NCBI RefSeq assembly: GCF_964199755.1 | Contig: NC_133930.1 | Coordinates: forward strand, 57,937,962 to 58,001,961 | DNA length: 64,000 nucleotides | Origin: Larus michahellis | Taxonomy: Eukaryota; Chordata; Aves; Charadriiformes; Laridae | Reading direction: 5' to 3' | In this document: in pieces, positions 36,111 to 49,935 of the stretch | Position numbering within the stretch: position 1 is the stretch's first letter | Layout of the letters: the number at the start of each line of letters is the position of its first letter | Position numbers and translations under genes: made by a program | Notes under the pieces: generated by a model | The model's input: the letters and a program-made list of their open reading frames with translations, nothing else | Databases searched by the model: none | Told to the model about the DNA's origin: nothing

Positions 36111-39100
36111 AATGAACAGCCCGCTTGAATGGGCTGTTTAGCCTATTGTAAGACAATAGGTTAAATGTAATTTTTCATGAACTTACTACACTTAGAATTA
36201 ATTAAATTCCCTAATTAAAGTGGGCAGATTTATTAAGGTTACTTGCTTCCCCATCACCCACCTCTTAAATGGAAAGTGCATCTTTCTGTTTTGCAAAAGT
36301 AGATGAAAACTGAAAGGTGCTAAGAGCACGAATGCTTCAAATTATCAGTTTCTCTGGGGAGTATAGAAGACTTGGGAATTTGCTGTGTTTAAAACAAGTT
36401 CTTGAGCAAGACTGAAATGCATTCTTTTGTACTTTTTCTTTGAACACTGTATTTTTCAGACTATACTTGAATATGCAAGAGGCTTGCCAATAGGATTTAA
36501 CTCAGCTCTTAAGCAATCAAATGCTGCATCTGCTTCATTCTGGATAACAAGAAAATTGTATGAAATGCTTAAAACGGCTCCAACCATTAGAGATGTATTG
36601 GGGTTATGTTTTTCAGATAATCAAGTGGAAACTACCCATGTTGAGAAGCTGGATCTGTTTTCCTGAGAAGTGTGATTTCTCTTTTCATGCCAGTGAATAT
36701 CAAAATGAATATGATGGTGAATGCACAGTAATGAATAATTGCTTTGATAATCATTCACAGTACAATGGTTCTTCTGGAAAGGATCAAATACATTGGTGCA
36801 GTAGGGAAACTAGTAGTTTGGTTCTGGAGAGGGCGGGAGAGGACTGATCGATGAAAACCAGAACTGACATGTATTCTTGAGGAGTGAAGTAGACTGACTA
36901 CATGTATTTCTTTTTCTTAAGCTGGATGGGTTGGTTGCCCCTACGTTTCTGCAGCAAGTCATGCCTACTTTTTTGTGAGTAGATGTTAATGGTGCAATTT
37001 CCTGTTAACTAGAAGAAGTGGAGGGACTAGCAAGGGAAGTTTGTATCTTTTTTTATGGTGGCAGACCACCTTGAGTGTTCCTTGACAGGAAGGCCTGCCT
37101 TTACCTACAATGTTTCTGGGAGTGCAGAGCATAAGCATTGTGGGTCTGTCATAGGGTAGCCTCACTGTATAGCTGCTGAACAGAGGTCTTTTCTCATTTG
37201 TCTCTAATTCTCCTGATCATCTTGCCTGGAGTATTCATAGTGTCCTGTGCTGAAGGAGGGATGTACAAATGAAGATGTAGAGAGTTTTCTTTATATTGCT
37301 GGTTTTGCAAAATGCTCTTGTTCTTTAAGTCATGTTTTTGGTATGGAGAAAAAACCCCAACTATTTATATTTCAGATAGGATACTGCTCTTGCATACCTG
37401 CAGGTGTCAACAAAACTACTCGAAAGGATTCCATTTGGTCACACCATTCAGGTTGCAGGCTTTCAAATGCCAGCCTTTGCATGGCTATCTAGACTTCAGT
37501 GCTTTCCTCTGGAATTTTTCTTATGTAAATAAGGCTAGTGCTTCTCTGTTAGGAATACAGAGATTTGAATATGAATTTCCTATGCGATGTTATGACAGCT
37601 AGATCAAATGGTGTTGGCACTTGCTGTTTCCAGAGGCACTGATTAATAATCTACCTTGATTTTGATGTGATGCTTAGGAAAGCATTGAAACTTTTTTTTT
37701 TTTGCTTATAAAGGGATGAAAAGTCAAAATTCCTGCTGATGCAGTAGAGAAAGCAGGTAGAGGAAGGGATGAGATCACCCTTGGAATATTATGCAATGTT
37801 CTAAGGCCTGGATTACTTAAGTGACATCACAGGTTAGTGGCTGTGGAATACTGCTGTGACAAGTTCATCAAGATCAGTCAAGGACCAGATTGTGTTTATT
37901 TTCACCACTTCAAGTAACTTGTTAAGTATGGGCAGTTTTGCTGTTGTTTCATTTCCAAATTGATTTCAAACCTTTTCCTTCAAGTGAAAGTCCTATCAGA
38001 TTGCAGTTTGTATCCATTCTGTATTAGGAGGGGAAGATCATAATCACCTCCTTAAAGAGAGAAGTCCATAGCCTTCATGTAGTTAGTAAGCTTAGAGATA
38101 GGTCAAAAATTCGTATGCATGTAAGACATTAAGTGGTGGTGAGCTTTATAAACAAAGTTCCTATCTGTCCTTTGCAGACATGTTACCTTGCAAGAACAAT
38201 TATTTACTCCTAAACTTAAATCAATTGCCTGAGTAAGCTTCTTGATTAATAGTCTTGCTAGCCTAGTTAATAGCTAATACCACTTGTAAGAGTTAGGAGG
38301 AAGGATGCATGATTTTCTATCACCTTAGAAGAATTAAAGTAAAAATGTCTTTTAAAATCAGAATATACACACACACACAATATTGCATAATATTTCTCTG
38401 TTAAAAGCAGTATTGAGTTGCAAGACACTGAAATACAAGGTGATGGCAGAGACATGTAGCTGGCTAACTCTTCAGTTGACATGTTAATTGTAACTATAAA
38501 TTTCTTCTTTTTAAAATTGTTCCACTCTAATCAAAGTACAACAGACTTTAATTTCAGTTTAAGATAACATTAATGCTCTGTGTTTTAGTGCAATCTCTTT
38601 CAAAATCTCTGGAAGTGGATGCCAAAAGCATTTGCTGCTGTATTTTAAATTTGTAATTGTAGAGAAGGTAATATAGTCAAAAGCACTTAAGTTTTGGTCT
38701 CTTGGCTGCAAACTTGAAAAGGATTTCCTTTCAATGAGGCAAGTAACCAATGGTTGAAGCTGTTCATGCTTGATTCCAAGGGAATCCCGAGTTTTAAGAA
38801 CGGATCATGTTTTATCTGGGTAACTTATCTCAGGTTGCTCTAGGTAACTGCTGGGTGCCATTTAATGGGTTAGTAGGCTTTTTTAGCTTATGACTGTAAA
38901 GATACTGGAAAGTAGCAGCATTTTATGTGTACTTCAAACAAGGAGTGGGAATTATAAATTCTATTAGCAAATTTGCTATAATTCATTCCTGGTTTAAAAC
39001 CAAGCAGTAAAGCACCTAATAGGACTGCTGAATTTTCTGAACTGCTGTCAACAGCTCACCATTGCACAATAACTAGCAGTGTTCCCTGAAAGCATGTGGG

Positions 39101-42100
39101 TTTTGAGTTTGTTTTATAAAAAGAATGCTAAGAAGGTGTTTAGGCAGACTGAGACATCTTGAACTTGTGTACTACCATGTCTTCTTTTGCGTGTGCTACC
39201 TGACTGGGTTTTTCCACTGGTAGCAATACTAAGCACTGAAGCTTCCCATCTAACTCCTGAAAAATCTGAACACCTGAATCTGTTTTGCTAGTTTGGCAAA
39301 TTTGTTTTTAAATAACCAATTATCAGAAATTTGTAAATTGTTCCAGGTGTCTGTGGAAGATACTCTGAGTAGCCATCTTTAAGTGAAATGTAACTGTGTT
39401 CACTTGGATTACCACTCTGTTGGAAGTACCAAAGATTTAGACTATTACATCTCTTGGTGACATGTAGATTAGTGATGTAATTAAGATGTAGAAAGTGGTG
39501 ACCTGCTTTAGTTTTACAATTCGCAATTTCACTGCTTTTTCATCAGAGTGAGGGCTGTTACAGAGCATTAATTGAGAATTTGACACACTAGTTCTCAAGT
39601 TTCCATACTAACTCATTATGACCCTGTCATAATCCTTATGCCAGCTGAGGACTGGTGAGGAAGAAGCAGAACTGCAAGCAATATTTAAAGTCCAGGTGTA
39701 TGACATTTATTTTTTTTTCTTGATGTGCTCATTACAGAATAATTTTTCTGGTTTTATAATCTTTTCTCTTTCAAGTGTTACTGTGTAATGCAGTGATAAC
39801 TTTATGCAAGTATTTAGGCTAGGCCAGAAAGAGAATTCTTTTAAGGCTAGTGAGAGATGTAGACAGCATGTATTTTTTTTCCTTGTTACTTTGCTTTCAT
39901 AGACATTGAGTTTCAGTTGTGTTAATTTCCAGTTCCTAGGTCTAACAGAATTGTTCTGCGTTGTTTGATAGGTCTAAATAGCAAATTGCCTTTCTTAATA
40001 AGTAACTATTTCACTCGGAGATTGATATTTTCTGGTGGATATTGATATTTACTGGATAATTCTGGGGTTTTAATGCGAAGGAGGCTTAGGTAAATTCATT
40101 TTGGCATAAATTAAAGCAATGAGGATATCTAACAAAGCTTTATAGTTAGCACTTCTGATAAAGATCAGTATAGGGAAGAAAATAGCTGTTTGTCAACAAC
40201 AGTATTGCTGGTGTTACTAGCTTACAAAATAGACTGTTCCTGCCAGTACTGACTGTCCCTTAAGAGTGTGTTATGTAGAGTAAAATATTTTAAAATACTG
40301 TATTTATTTTAAAATACCTTTTTAGAGCTGTTTATTTCATTTGCAAAAAAAAACCCAAAAAACTTGGAAACTGTGAGAGCCGGCAGAGGTATTTTTCAAA
40401 CTTGGTATAAAAACTTGCTGTGATTTTTTTTTTTTTGTTAGTCTACAGAGCAAAGTTAACAACAGTCTCTCAGCCATTTTGAACAGTGGTTGGTTGAAAA
40501 AATGGTTACAAACAATAGTCAGCATCACCAGATGAAGTCCAAGACTGGTAAGAACTTATTTTTCCTCGCATATTTAGGTACTGAAATACTTTGTGTTCTC
40601 AGTCAGACAACCAAATTTGAGACTTCTCTTGATAAAGTGTTAATCAAAGGACTCTCTTGTGTCCCTGGACAACAATATGCTTAAAACTATTCTATAGAGT
40701 TGTAAACATTTGGGAAAGGAAACTCACTGCTTTTGGTTTCTCTCACCACTGGTTAGATAAAAGTATTAAAACAAAAACAGCTTATCAAAGACCCTTAGGT
40801 ACAAACTGTGAATATCATGACTGTGAACATTAGCATGCTGCAAAAGCAGTGTTTAAACAACAGATATGTTTGTTACAGTTTAGTGTCCTACAGTCAACAT
40901 TTAATAGCTGGCTTATTCTGTGGTAGTACAGTATCACACTTAAATATATTTGTACCAGTGCAAACTGTTGTCAAAAGTTGTCACTGTCTCATCAGAGCCA
41001 AACACCTATGTCAGCAGGACTATTCTATGTATACGATACATCTACCACTTTTTAAACCTTTTATTCAGATCATTAGAAATGTCACAGGTGAGGTGGGAGG
41101 AAGAGTCTGAAAGTTCATTGCAGAAGGGAAAGTGGAAAGCTTGCTCATCCAAGAAAAGATACGTAGTCTTTAAAAATCATGGGAAATATTAGCATCTTCT
41201 GGGGTAAAACGTTTAGTAATTCTGCTGCTGTTTGATAACTTCCTTTAATCTGTCATTTTTATTTTATCCACACTTTGGCTAAAGTACATTTGAATTAGAA
41301 AAGCAAAAGCAAGTGTTCAGAAGCTTTTCCTCCATGTATGTTTTGAGCAGTGTTAACTCTGAAACCCTTCTGTACTGCCAAGTTTTGTACTTGAGTAGCT
41401 GTAATCTTAACTGTGTGCAGCGATGGAGTTGGGCTGTTTAGGAGTATAATCTCTGTGAGTACGATTCTTCCACTGTTGAGGCAGCTGGCATGCTACAGCT
41501 GGATCTATACATTTTACTGGTTGCTTCCTTCTGCAAAAAGGAATTTCTTAAAAATGGCAATGCCTATAAAGTTAACCTTTGTGAGTTGAAACAAGAAATG
41601 GTTATGGTGAGACGTAGTGAACAGCTTGGCAACGACACTGGAAGCCGCATTGAAGGAGCGCAGAAGGTGTGTGCAAGTCTCTAGCTTTTGTGAAGGAGGA
41701 TTCCACTGTTCGTGATGATTGCTGCAACGCCTTTAACAACAAAGCTCCTGTCAGGTAAAAGCATGATCCTGTTGTTGTGGCTTCGACTGTAGCTGGTGAG
41801 AACAGAGATGTATTGCTGTACAGAATTGTTCTGTCAGTATCTCGGTTGGTGAAAGATGGTTCTCAGGCAGCTTCCCTTATTTTCTGTTCTCAGTAAGTGT
41901 TTTAAATGACGAGAGCACCATGCTCAATATCAGAATGTGTACGTACAAAGCAGTTTTAAATGTAAGGAGCTGTTCTCTTAAGTGTAGTGGAATGTCATTT
42001 TTATATTTTCTTGCAGAATTTGGAGCTTAAAAAGACTAGGCTCTTGATTTTCTTTAACATTTTGAACACTAGCTACTTAAACCAGCTTCAGTGCTGTAAC

Positions 42101-43598
42101 TTACTAAGACAAGTAAAAGCTACTGTTGTGAACCCTTTCTATGGAATTTGCATGGGGAGAAGCCCATACTATATGGCATGTACCAAACCCATAAATGGTC
42201 AAACTTGAGAGATTGAAAAAGAGTCTAGTCTCGAATGCTTCTTTGGCCTCTTCTCTCTTCACAAGAGCAATGGCAATAGGGAGGATTAGCTAAAGAAGTT
42301 ATTTACTACTTGGGACATGCCAAATCAGGCAGGCTGCAAAGAAAGCAGTCAGCCTGAAGGAGGGCTGTGGAATCTTAGATACAAACTTGCTGGTTATCAT
42401 GCCCTTTACTTGGGGCTTCTGTGTTGTGGTACTTGAAATAAATACCTCATACGATTCAACATGGCCTAAGTATGTTGTCTTTACGATAGATAAGTTTACC
42501 ACAAATAAATGTGCTGCATGACATACACCACTATTAAGAACTCTCAGTAAAACTAAATAGCCATTTTTACCAATGAGAATCTTTTCCATGAATCGGTGTA
42601 TTTCAAACTGTGTGTGAAAAATCTCAGATCTCTTCTAGCTAACAAGTCTTTTCTCATTATTAATCCACTTCTAATAAATGTGGAGGCTATTCACAGTTGG
42701 CACAAATAACTTACTGTTATGATCCAGTACTGGAGATGAAGTAGTAGATTATCTGTGCTTTTCAGTGCACTAGTGTGATACAGCAATAGAAATTCCTGTG
42801 TAGGAACAGAATTTAACCGTTTCTTGGCTAAATTCCTATCAGTGTAAGATAGAATTGTCAGCATGCAAGTGTATCTTACTTTTTCTTTAACAGTGCAAGT
42901 GAACACCATAACTCTGAGTGTTCTTTGGACTGATTAGATAAAAGACCACATTTTGATTAAAAAATTGTGCTAATAAGAGCATTTCTGATCTGAAATGCTA
43001 AAACCTTCTCTTTTCTTTCCCCTTTTGTTACACCCCCTCCAAATCCACAGTGTGTTAGTGTTTTTTACTGTTTATGAAGATCTTATCGTACATGTATTGC
43101 TGTTCTAAAATAGTGCTAGTGTGGTTTTTTCCATTCAGTATGTGACTTGAGTAGAAGCATTGTTTTCTAATGAGCACAAGCATGAAAAATACTATGCCTG
43201 CTTTATTTACAGCTGAGACCACAGTGGTGCTTTCTTAATCTTGCATTAAAGGACTGAACTTGGAGCTTTGTGTAGTGGAATTCTTTTGTGCCCACACTCT
43301 GTAATATCTGTTCTCACTGGTACTTTATCGGGTACCCACTAGCACTGATAACCGGCAATAACCTTTCAGTTATTACACTTTACGTGTGCTTCAGAATATT
43401 TTCCTAAGAAATATTGCATAGTGTGGAGAGACAAGACATACAGAACAAAACTTTCTTGTGTTTGTAGTGTGCATGTCTTGGAGCTGATCTGGTAACTGAT
43501 AACTCAAAATATCATTTGCGAGCCACTGTCTCCTTCCCAGAACACAACAGGCCGAGCTATGCGCTTTTTTGAGCACTGTAGTGAAATGTGTAGCTATC

Positions 43599-43745
43599 AC
43601 ATAATGGTTGAGGTTAGAAGTGACCTCTGGAGGTCATCTTGTTCATGGGTGCAGGTTCTAGCAATACCTGGCCAGCCATGGTCATATGCTGAAGTATATA
43701 ATTGTCTGTTATGCTAGATACTAGGATATTCTCCACCTTCTCTTA
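43599..43745 (-). mobile_element. Short decayed antisense CR1 fragment
   Basis: ACATAATGGTTGAGGTTAGA followed by AGTGACCTCTGGAGGTCATC matches the complement of a CR1 3' end of the 'CCTCTGGAGGTCATC' subfamily type. The similarity then decays through CTGGCCAGCC to GATATTCTCCACC. It lies within intron 1. The right boundary is approximate. Confidence 0.7.
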
Positions 43746-44894
43746 AAACCTAAATGTGCAGTAAACAAAACCTAGCTTGTGGAAAAAAAAAAAGTGTTGT
43801 GACTCAGTATTGCAGCATTAATAGTTGCATATAATGTGTCAATATTTTAGGACATGAAGATACAGATTTCTTCCAGCTGTTCCTTGATCCTCCCTGACCA
43901 GTCTTTTCAAAGAACGATTTTATTGTTTTTTATTAGAGATATGGCATGCCTTTTTGTAAGACCAGAAGATGTTATCAAATGTTGGCAGTTTTTTTGGCCA
44001 AAGCATAAAAACTGCTTGGGTAATATAATTGTGACTCCCCTAATGCAACGTCATTAAATTGAGTTTGTTGCAAGTATAATGTGAAGCTTTTCTATGAGAA
44101 GTAAGAATGGATTTTATATGAAGGAATTGCAATATACAGTTACACTGTTGCATGCTTGACTGGAGGTTTTGTTGTCATGGTTGTGAATATTTATTAATCG
44201 GTCCCTTGTTTTAATGTTTTTGTTGTGGTTTTTTTTTCTTTTTTCCTCCCCACTTGTGAAGGTGGGTGGGGGAAAAGTGGGGAGAAACTTATGGTAAGTG
44301 CCGCTGGAAACAGCAGAATCTGATGAGGGAGACATTAATACCTAGAAGGATTTTGAGGTTTATTTCAGCATTTCTGGAAAGTTATCTGAAGGACAAGTAC
44401 TCAAGGGTATCAGAACAGGGCGGTACGTCGGCTCATTATTTTCTGTCATGAGCTTCAAGTGCATCCGAGTTGGATGAGGAGCCTGATTAGAGGGCTTTCC
44501 ATTTTCTTAGTTCCGGTTTAGGTAGGTCAGCATAGGCTCAGCCAATGAGTGGCTTCTGGCTGTGTGTTTTAAATTAAAACTAGTTAATTATTATTCTGCT
44601 TCTAGAATGATAGAATTAATTCTATGTAAAATCTTAAATGTAGCAGCATGGTAGTTCTCTTTTTTTTGATCCTTGCTGTTTTTCTTACCGCTCTAAATGG
44701 ATCACACACCACTTCTTGCTTGATTTGGTTTGAGTGCCTGAATACATATAATCAGCAAATCAGTAGATTCATCTGGTCAAAGGCTGTGCAAATTTCTCAA
44801 GAAGTCACAGCCCTTAGTTCTCTTCTATTCAGAAGAGTTGCAGTTCAGCAAACTGGGTAATTCCCTGTTATGTTTCTTTTTGTTCTCTGTTTAA

Positions 44895-44965
44895 TGTATA
44901 TAATACATTATATACATATATATATATACACACAGACATATAAACAAATATATAACACATGTATC
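44895..44965. repeat. TA/CA microsatellite in intron 1
   Basis: Interrupted (TA)n and (ACAC) units, with TATATATATATACACACAG in the middle. A polymorphic simple repeat is likely. Confidence 0.8.
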
Positions 44966-46504
44966 TACTTTTTTAATTCCTTCTGGAGACAAGAAAGCCT
45001 ATTTAAGAAAGCTGTCTGTTAAAGGTAATGATCTGCAAACTGATCATGAGTCTGCCTGGTGGTGGAAAGCTTATGCCATAAAGGATCTCCAGATGTGTTG
45101 CACGTAGACCTGTTTTTATGATAATTTCATAATGCAGTGGGAGAAGCACTGGCAAGAGTCTGGGATAATGAACTTTGGATAAGGTTGATATAATCTGATT
45201 ATTTTTTTTTAAATCTGTTTGCATGTTTACTGCTGATTGTAAAGGGCTATGTATAATACCCTTCCTAAGTGACAATGCTATAAATATTTCCTCTGGATTC
45301 CGTGCTGATGATATATTTGGTGTTATTGTATCAGGAGGAGGAAGAATTTAATAATGTATCTCACAATAAACTTTCTTACTGTGTTCAGAATGGGACATAC
45401 TTCTTGAAAGCATAATTTGGGTCCAGTCTGTTTTGTGTTTTACTTAGCGGATGGGAGTTTTGCCCTTTACCTCATTGGGATTGAACCTCTAATTGCATAA
45501 ATGTTTTCTAAGCCTTCTGGGATGCAGGCCGCTTCACAAATACTGCTTGAACTGTTTTGTTGAATAGTATTCTCTGAATGGTATTTGGGGTCTTTCTAGT
45601 ATATTCGTTCTTTGTACTTGTTGCCTTGGATAACTAACACACTTTGCTTAAAGTGCTTTCCTGCAGGTTTCCTGCACCAAGTCTAGAAAACCTTTGAGTT
45701 GAAATGTTTAGGTGTTTGCCTGGCTTAGCAAAACAAAACTGTCTCTTGAAAAGCAAGCATGCAACAAGTATGTGTATATACACGTATACTTTTAACATAT
45801 ATCGAACAGTTGAGATTTCTGCATTGTAAGTCTGAGAGTTGAATTGTAAAGAAAAGCCACACATTGCTCTTTGTCCATGGGACTGATGTTTTCTGCATTT
45901 TTCATCCTTCCCTTTTGAACAGGGAAGAGACTTTTCTTCCCTCCTCCCTGAAATGACACTCTCCCACTCTCCTTTCTACCAGCATCATCTTGCAATGAAT
46001 AGTAGAATAGTTTGCAGGGAAGTGAATAATTTATTTCCTGAAAAACTGATCAAATGACAGCTAAGTCTGAACTACAGAAAATGCTATAGCTGAGATCAGT
46101 AACGTGGTAGAAAAGTATATGCTTCAGATTAAGAAACAAAACTTCCTGTGCTGTAGAAGTTGCAGCATTTGAAGTCTTCTAACTCTTCTTGTAAAAGACC
46201 AGATATGTGTTTCTTAGGGCTGTAGAACTGATTCTTTAAAACACTTATTACTCTGACTGCTAACAGTTTGCTCTAACTGAAGCAGAATACCTAAGTGGTC
46301 TGTGTAAATTTTTTTTTTTTTGTTCCTTGAAGTCTGTGAGATGGTCCTCATGCAAGGAACATAAAGGAAAATCTTAAAACTTCTCCTGTGTCATTCTTTA
46401 ATTTTTCTGTTTACACAAGTAGACTTTTTCTTTTTTTACAACGTATCAAATGCCCTTTCTACTCTGTTAATCACATAAAAGATCAATTTTTTTTTATTTC
46501 CCAG

Positions 46505-46624
46505 GAGCCTTTTGAAGATGGCTACGCAAATGGTGAGGAAGGGACACCAGCTGGAGAAGCAGCTGCCACTTATACACCTGATAGCAAAGGGGTGGTCAAG
46601 TTTGGCTGGATAAAAGGTGTACTG
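46505..46624 (+). CDS. SLC12A2: SLC12A2 coding exon 2: end of N-terminus and start of TM1
   Basis: This exon encodes residues 201-240, from [12 protein letters not shown] to GWIKGVL. It joins exon 1 in phase 0 after an 18 kb intron, through a T-rich tract and CAG acceptor, and ends at a GTATGT donor. The segment [11 protein letters not shown] leads into transmembrane helix 1 and is highly conserved in cation-chloride cotransporters. The stretch between EEG and TPDSKG is more variable, as expected for the linker between the phosphoregulatory domain and the membrane. The open reading frame continues into the intron for a few codons before a stop, so the exon end is set by the donor and by protein homology. 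Confidence 0.96.
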
Positions 46625-47952
46625 GTATGTTTGATGTATTGTACTTCAGTTTCTTAGAGATACAATCTTTCTAATAACCTTATTTTTTGAGAGGAATTGT
46701 GATACTGCTGTATAAGGAAAAGATATGTATGAGATGTGAAAAATGCCATAAATTTAGGAAGGGTTGCTCTTACTTGTACTGAATTTTAAGGATGCAACTA
46801 CTTCAGGACTTCGGGATTTTAAGGGATCATGGTTTTATAGCACAGGTTTTACTGTTTTGAAGTTGCATAATTTCAAAGAAGGAAAAAATTATATAAGTAT
46901 TCATACGTAATAGAAAAACTGCATATTAATCTTAAGTGACAAAGACAAATGCAAATGTAGAGAATACATTTAATGTGTGTTCACTTTCCATCTGTAAAGT
47001 TTTGGACTGAAGTGTTAGAAAGCTTGATTTTTATCTATTTATTTTTAGAGAAGCAAAAAATACTGAATTGAGGAGAGTACCTCCCTCTATATGGCAAAAG
47101 TTCACCAGGATTAAGTATTTAAATTTTGTTGAACTATTACAAAAAGTCATCATCTTCTAAGCTGTGTAAGTCTTAACACTAAATACAATATACTCACGGT
47201 GGAAAAAACTTGAGTCTGTCCTCATTTGCAGTTGTGAAAAATTAAGGGTGACATGGGGGATTTTATTACAAGTTTGTATTAATTTATTTTTGATATTTTG
47301 GAAACAAGAAAATGTGATTAATATGTACTCTCCAGAGCTCTTAAGAACTTAAAGTGGTGGCTGCAAGTGCAACACTTGGTTAAACTGTTCTGAGCATTCA
47401 GAATACCTGACTTTAGTTCTGCAAGCTGCCACTGTGTATTAGCAGCTTCCTTACAAGTCTTGAAGTAGCCATATTCTCTACCTTGAGGGAAGTCGGGTGC
47501 CTGTGGTAGCTGTGAAATGGGTATTACGGACTTCTACTGATGTACCCCAACCAAGGACAGCGTTGTTAATTTTAAAGCAGGTATGAAGCTGACTTTGAAT
47601 TTTTTCCAAACCCAAATTCTGTATTGGACTATTTTTTGAAGCAACAGTGCAAAGTATTAAAGGGATAAAAATTGCTGATCACTTTCTTCCAAAGTCTGTT
47701 TAAAAGTTTCAAGAAGGATGATCTCCTTTTCAGTGATTTGAAAGTTGCAGTTAGCATTTCCTAGTAGGCTTGAGCCACCTTGGTGAATATTACCAGCTCA
47801 GGTGATCTGCATTTTACAAAAGCCTTTTTAAATCTCTGAAAACTTTTGATTTTTGCCCTTTGGAGAGGTGCTTGTCTCACTTCTAGTCCTAATGACCAGC
47901 TGAACCTTTTGTAAGTACTGTACTCTTTAGATAAGAGAGAGCCCTAAGCCCT

Positions 47953-48520
47953 TGTTGTGGTTTAGCCTCAGAAGGCAACAAAGAACCACATGGCTGCTCT
48001 CTCGAGCTTTCCCTGCCACAGGGAAGAACTGGGGAACCCCTTATTCCATACTATCTGCATCATGTCCAGATCTTACAGATTCTAATGAATTGCCACCACT
48101 TTCCCCTGTCTCTTATTTTTTATTTACATGTATTTTTATATATGTACATACATATATATGTGTATATATATGTACATATATAGTCATACAGATATAATGC
48201 CCTTAGTCTATGGGCCATCCCTTTAAAATGTCCTTTAGAACAGCTTCTCAGGGCAGGTGAGATAGTGTATGGTGCTGAAATGTTGCATGCTGTATTTTTG
48301 GATCTTGTGGCTGGTGTGCCCAGTGTGGCTCATGCCCATGGTCCATGGGCTGAAGGTGTAGATCTGAATGAAGCTGCTGGGCACCAGCTGCTGAGGTCAG
48401 TTCTGATCCCATCACCACTGCACTTTACTCGTTTTTTCATCAAAGTCCATCTGTCATCAATTTAGGTGATTCTTACTGTAGTACAACTGATAGCAATTAT
48501 AGTAATGAGGACATACAGTG
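47953..48520 (-). mobile_element. Probable 3' LTR remnant of ERVL-like element
   Basis: TGTTGTGGTTTAGCCTCAGA with the following AAGGCAACAAAGAACCACA resembles the edge of a common avian ERVL-type LTR, seen here as the antisense strand. This agrees with the minus-strand pol remnant to its right. The LTR body is poorly preserved and includes an expanded TA/TG microsatellite at 48117-48185. Its inner boundary is a guess. The assignment rests on my recollection of that LTR family and should be checked against a repeat library. Confidence 0.5.
48117..48185. repeat. TATG/TACA microsatellite inside the LTR remnant
   Basis: Alternating TATATG, TACATA and TGTATATATA units, interrupting the presumed retroviral LTR in intron 2. 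Secondary expansion after insertion is the simplest reading. Confidence 0.8.
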
Positions 48521-49935
48521 GCAGGGTTATTTAGCAATTAACATCACACAATTTGATTTATCGGCTGTTCTCATGCAAAATCAGATCCCCATGAGTACAC
48601 ATCGAGCTTCCTGATCTTTATACATCACCCACCACATGCCCCCAGGTCCTTGGGCAAAAGCAATCCCATGGATGGGTTTGCCTTTGCCTGAGGCAGGACT
48701 AACCCAGACTGTCTTCCCTAGCATATTCTTCATGTGCACTTTATCCCGTTCTATGGCACATAGCTCAATTAGTAGAGCCCCTGGTGTTAACTAGCCAGGT
48801 AGCTTTTGCTAAATGTGTATTCTAATGTTTTAAAAGGTGCACCACCCATTGCCCTCAGTGTACTTTTCAACAGTCTGTTGTATTGTTCTGTCGTCCCAGA
48901 GGTTGGTGCGTGATCGGGGATGTGATATACCCACTCGATACCATGCTCTTTGGCCCAGGTGTCTATGAGGCTGTTTCAGAAATGAGTCCCGTTGTCCGAC
49001 TCATTTCTGTCTGGGGTGCCATGTCACCACAAGACTTGTTTTTCAAGGCCCAGGATAGTGTTCTGGGCAGTGGCATGGGGCACAGGGTGTGTTTCCAGCC
49101 AGCTGGTGGTTGCTTCCACCACTGTGAGCACATGTTGCTTGCCTCAGTGGGTTTGTTGCAGTGTGATATAATCAATCTGCCAGGCCTCCCCATATTTGTG
49201 TTTCAGCCATCGCCCTCCATACCAAAGAGGCTTTAACCTCTTGGCTTGCTTGACTGCAGCGCATGTCTCACATTCATGGATAACTTGTGCAATAGTGTCC
49301 ATAGTCAAGTCCACCCTTGGTCATGAGCCCATCTATATGTCGCATCTCTCCCTTGGTGGCCTGAGATGTTGTGGGCCCATTGAGCTATGAATAGTTCACC
49401 CTTATGTTTCCAGTCCAGATCCACCTGACCCACTTCAATCCTAGCAGCCTGATCCACCTGCTGGTTGTTCTGATGTTCCTCAGTGGCCCTACTCTTGGGT
49501 ACATGGGCATCTATGTGATGTACTTTCACAGCCAGATTCTCTATCACAGCAGCAATATCTTGTCACAGTTCAGCAACCCACATGCGTTTGCCTCTGCGCT
49601 GCCAGTTTACCTGCTTCCACTGCCACCATCCATGAATCAGTATAGAGATAAAGTAGTGGCTGTTTTTCTCGCTCGGTGATGTCCAAAGCCAGATGAATGT
49701 CTCTTACCTCTGCAAACTGGCTCGATTTACCTTGTCCTTCACAGGCTTCTGCAACTTGTCATGTAGGACACCACACAGCAGCCTTCCACTTCTGATGCTT
49801 TCATACAATCCAGCAGGACCCATCAGTGAACAGGGCATATTTCTTCTCATTTTCTAGCAGTTTATTATATGGTGGGGCCTCTTCCATGCATGTCACCTCC
49901 TCCTCCCACCCCGTCTCTATCCTGTTAGCGTGTAG
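48520..49935 (-). mobile_element. ERVL-like endogenous retrovirus pol remnant (RNase H and integrase), antisense in intron 2
   Basis: Read on the minus strand from about 49.93 kb downward, the order is a decayed RNase H domain (its start near 49840; its end near 49480 with the typical HVPKSRATEEH text), the H-H-C-C zinc-binding region of integrase (about 49430-49250), an integrase core, and the integrase C-terminal domain (about 48740-48580). At least three in-frame TGA stops interrupt the core, at 49146-49144, 49026-49024 and 48978-48976, so the copy is dead. No gag, protease, RT palm or envelope was recognised. The element is 5'-truncated at RNase H and lies opposite to SLC12A2. Confidence 0.88.

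Larger units (their letters stand above)
28421..46504 (+). other. SLC12A2: SLC12A2 intron 1 (18,084 bp)
   Basis: Bounded by a GTGAGC donor and a CAG acceptor. It contains the tail of the CpG island, a 950 bp antisense CR1 (35162-36110), a short CR1 scrap (43599-43745), a TA microsatellite (44895-44965) and many T runs typical of a transcribed strand. I found no in-phase alternative exon with NKCC1 homology. A very long first intron is usual for this gene. Confidence 0.9.

Noticed and set aside
35676..36128. 150-codon plus-strand frame in intron 1
   Set aside because: It is the complement of CR1 ORF2 sequence; the recognisable protein is on the other strand.
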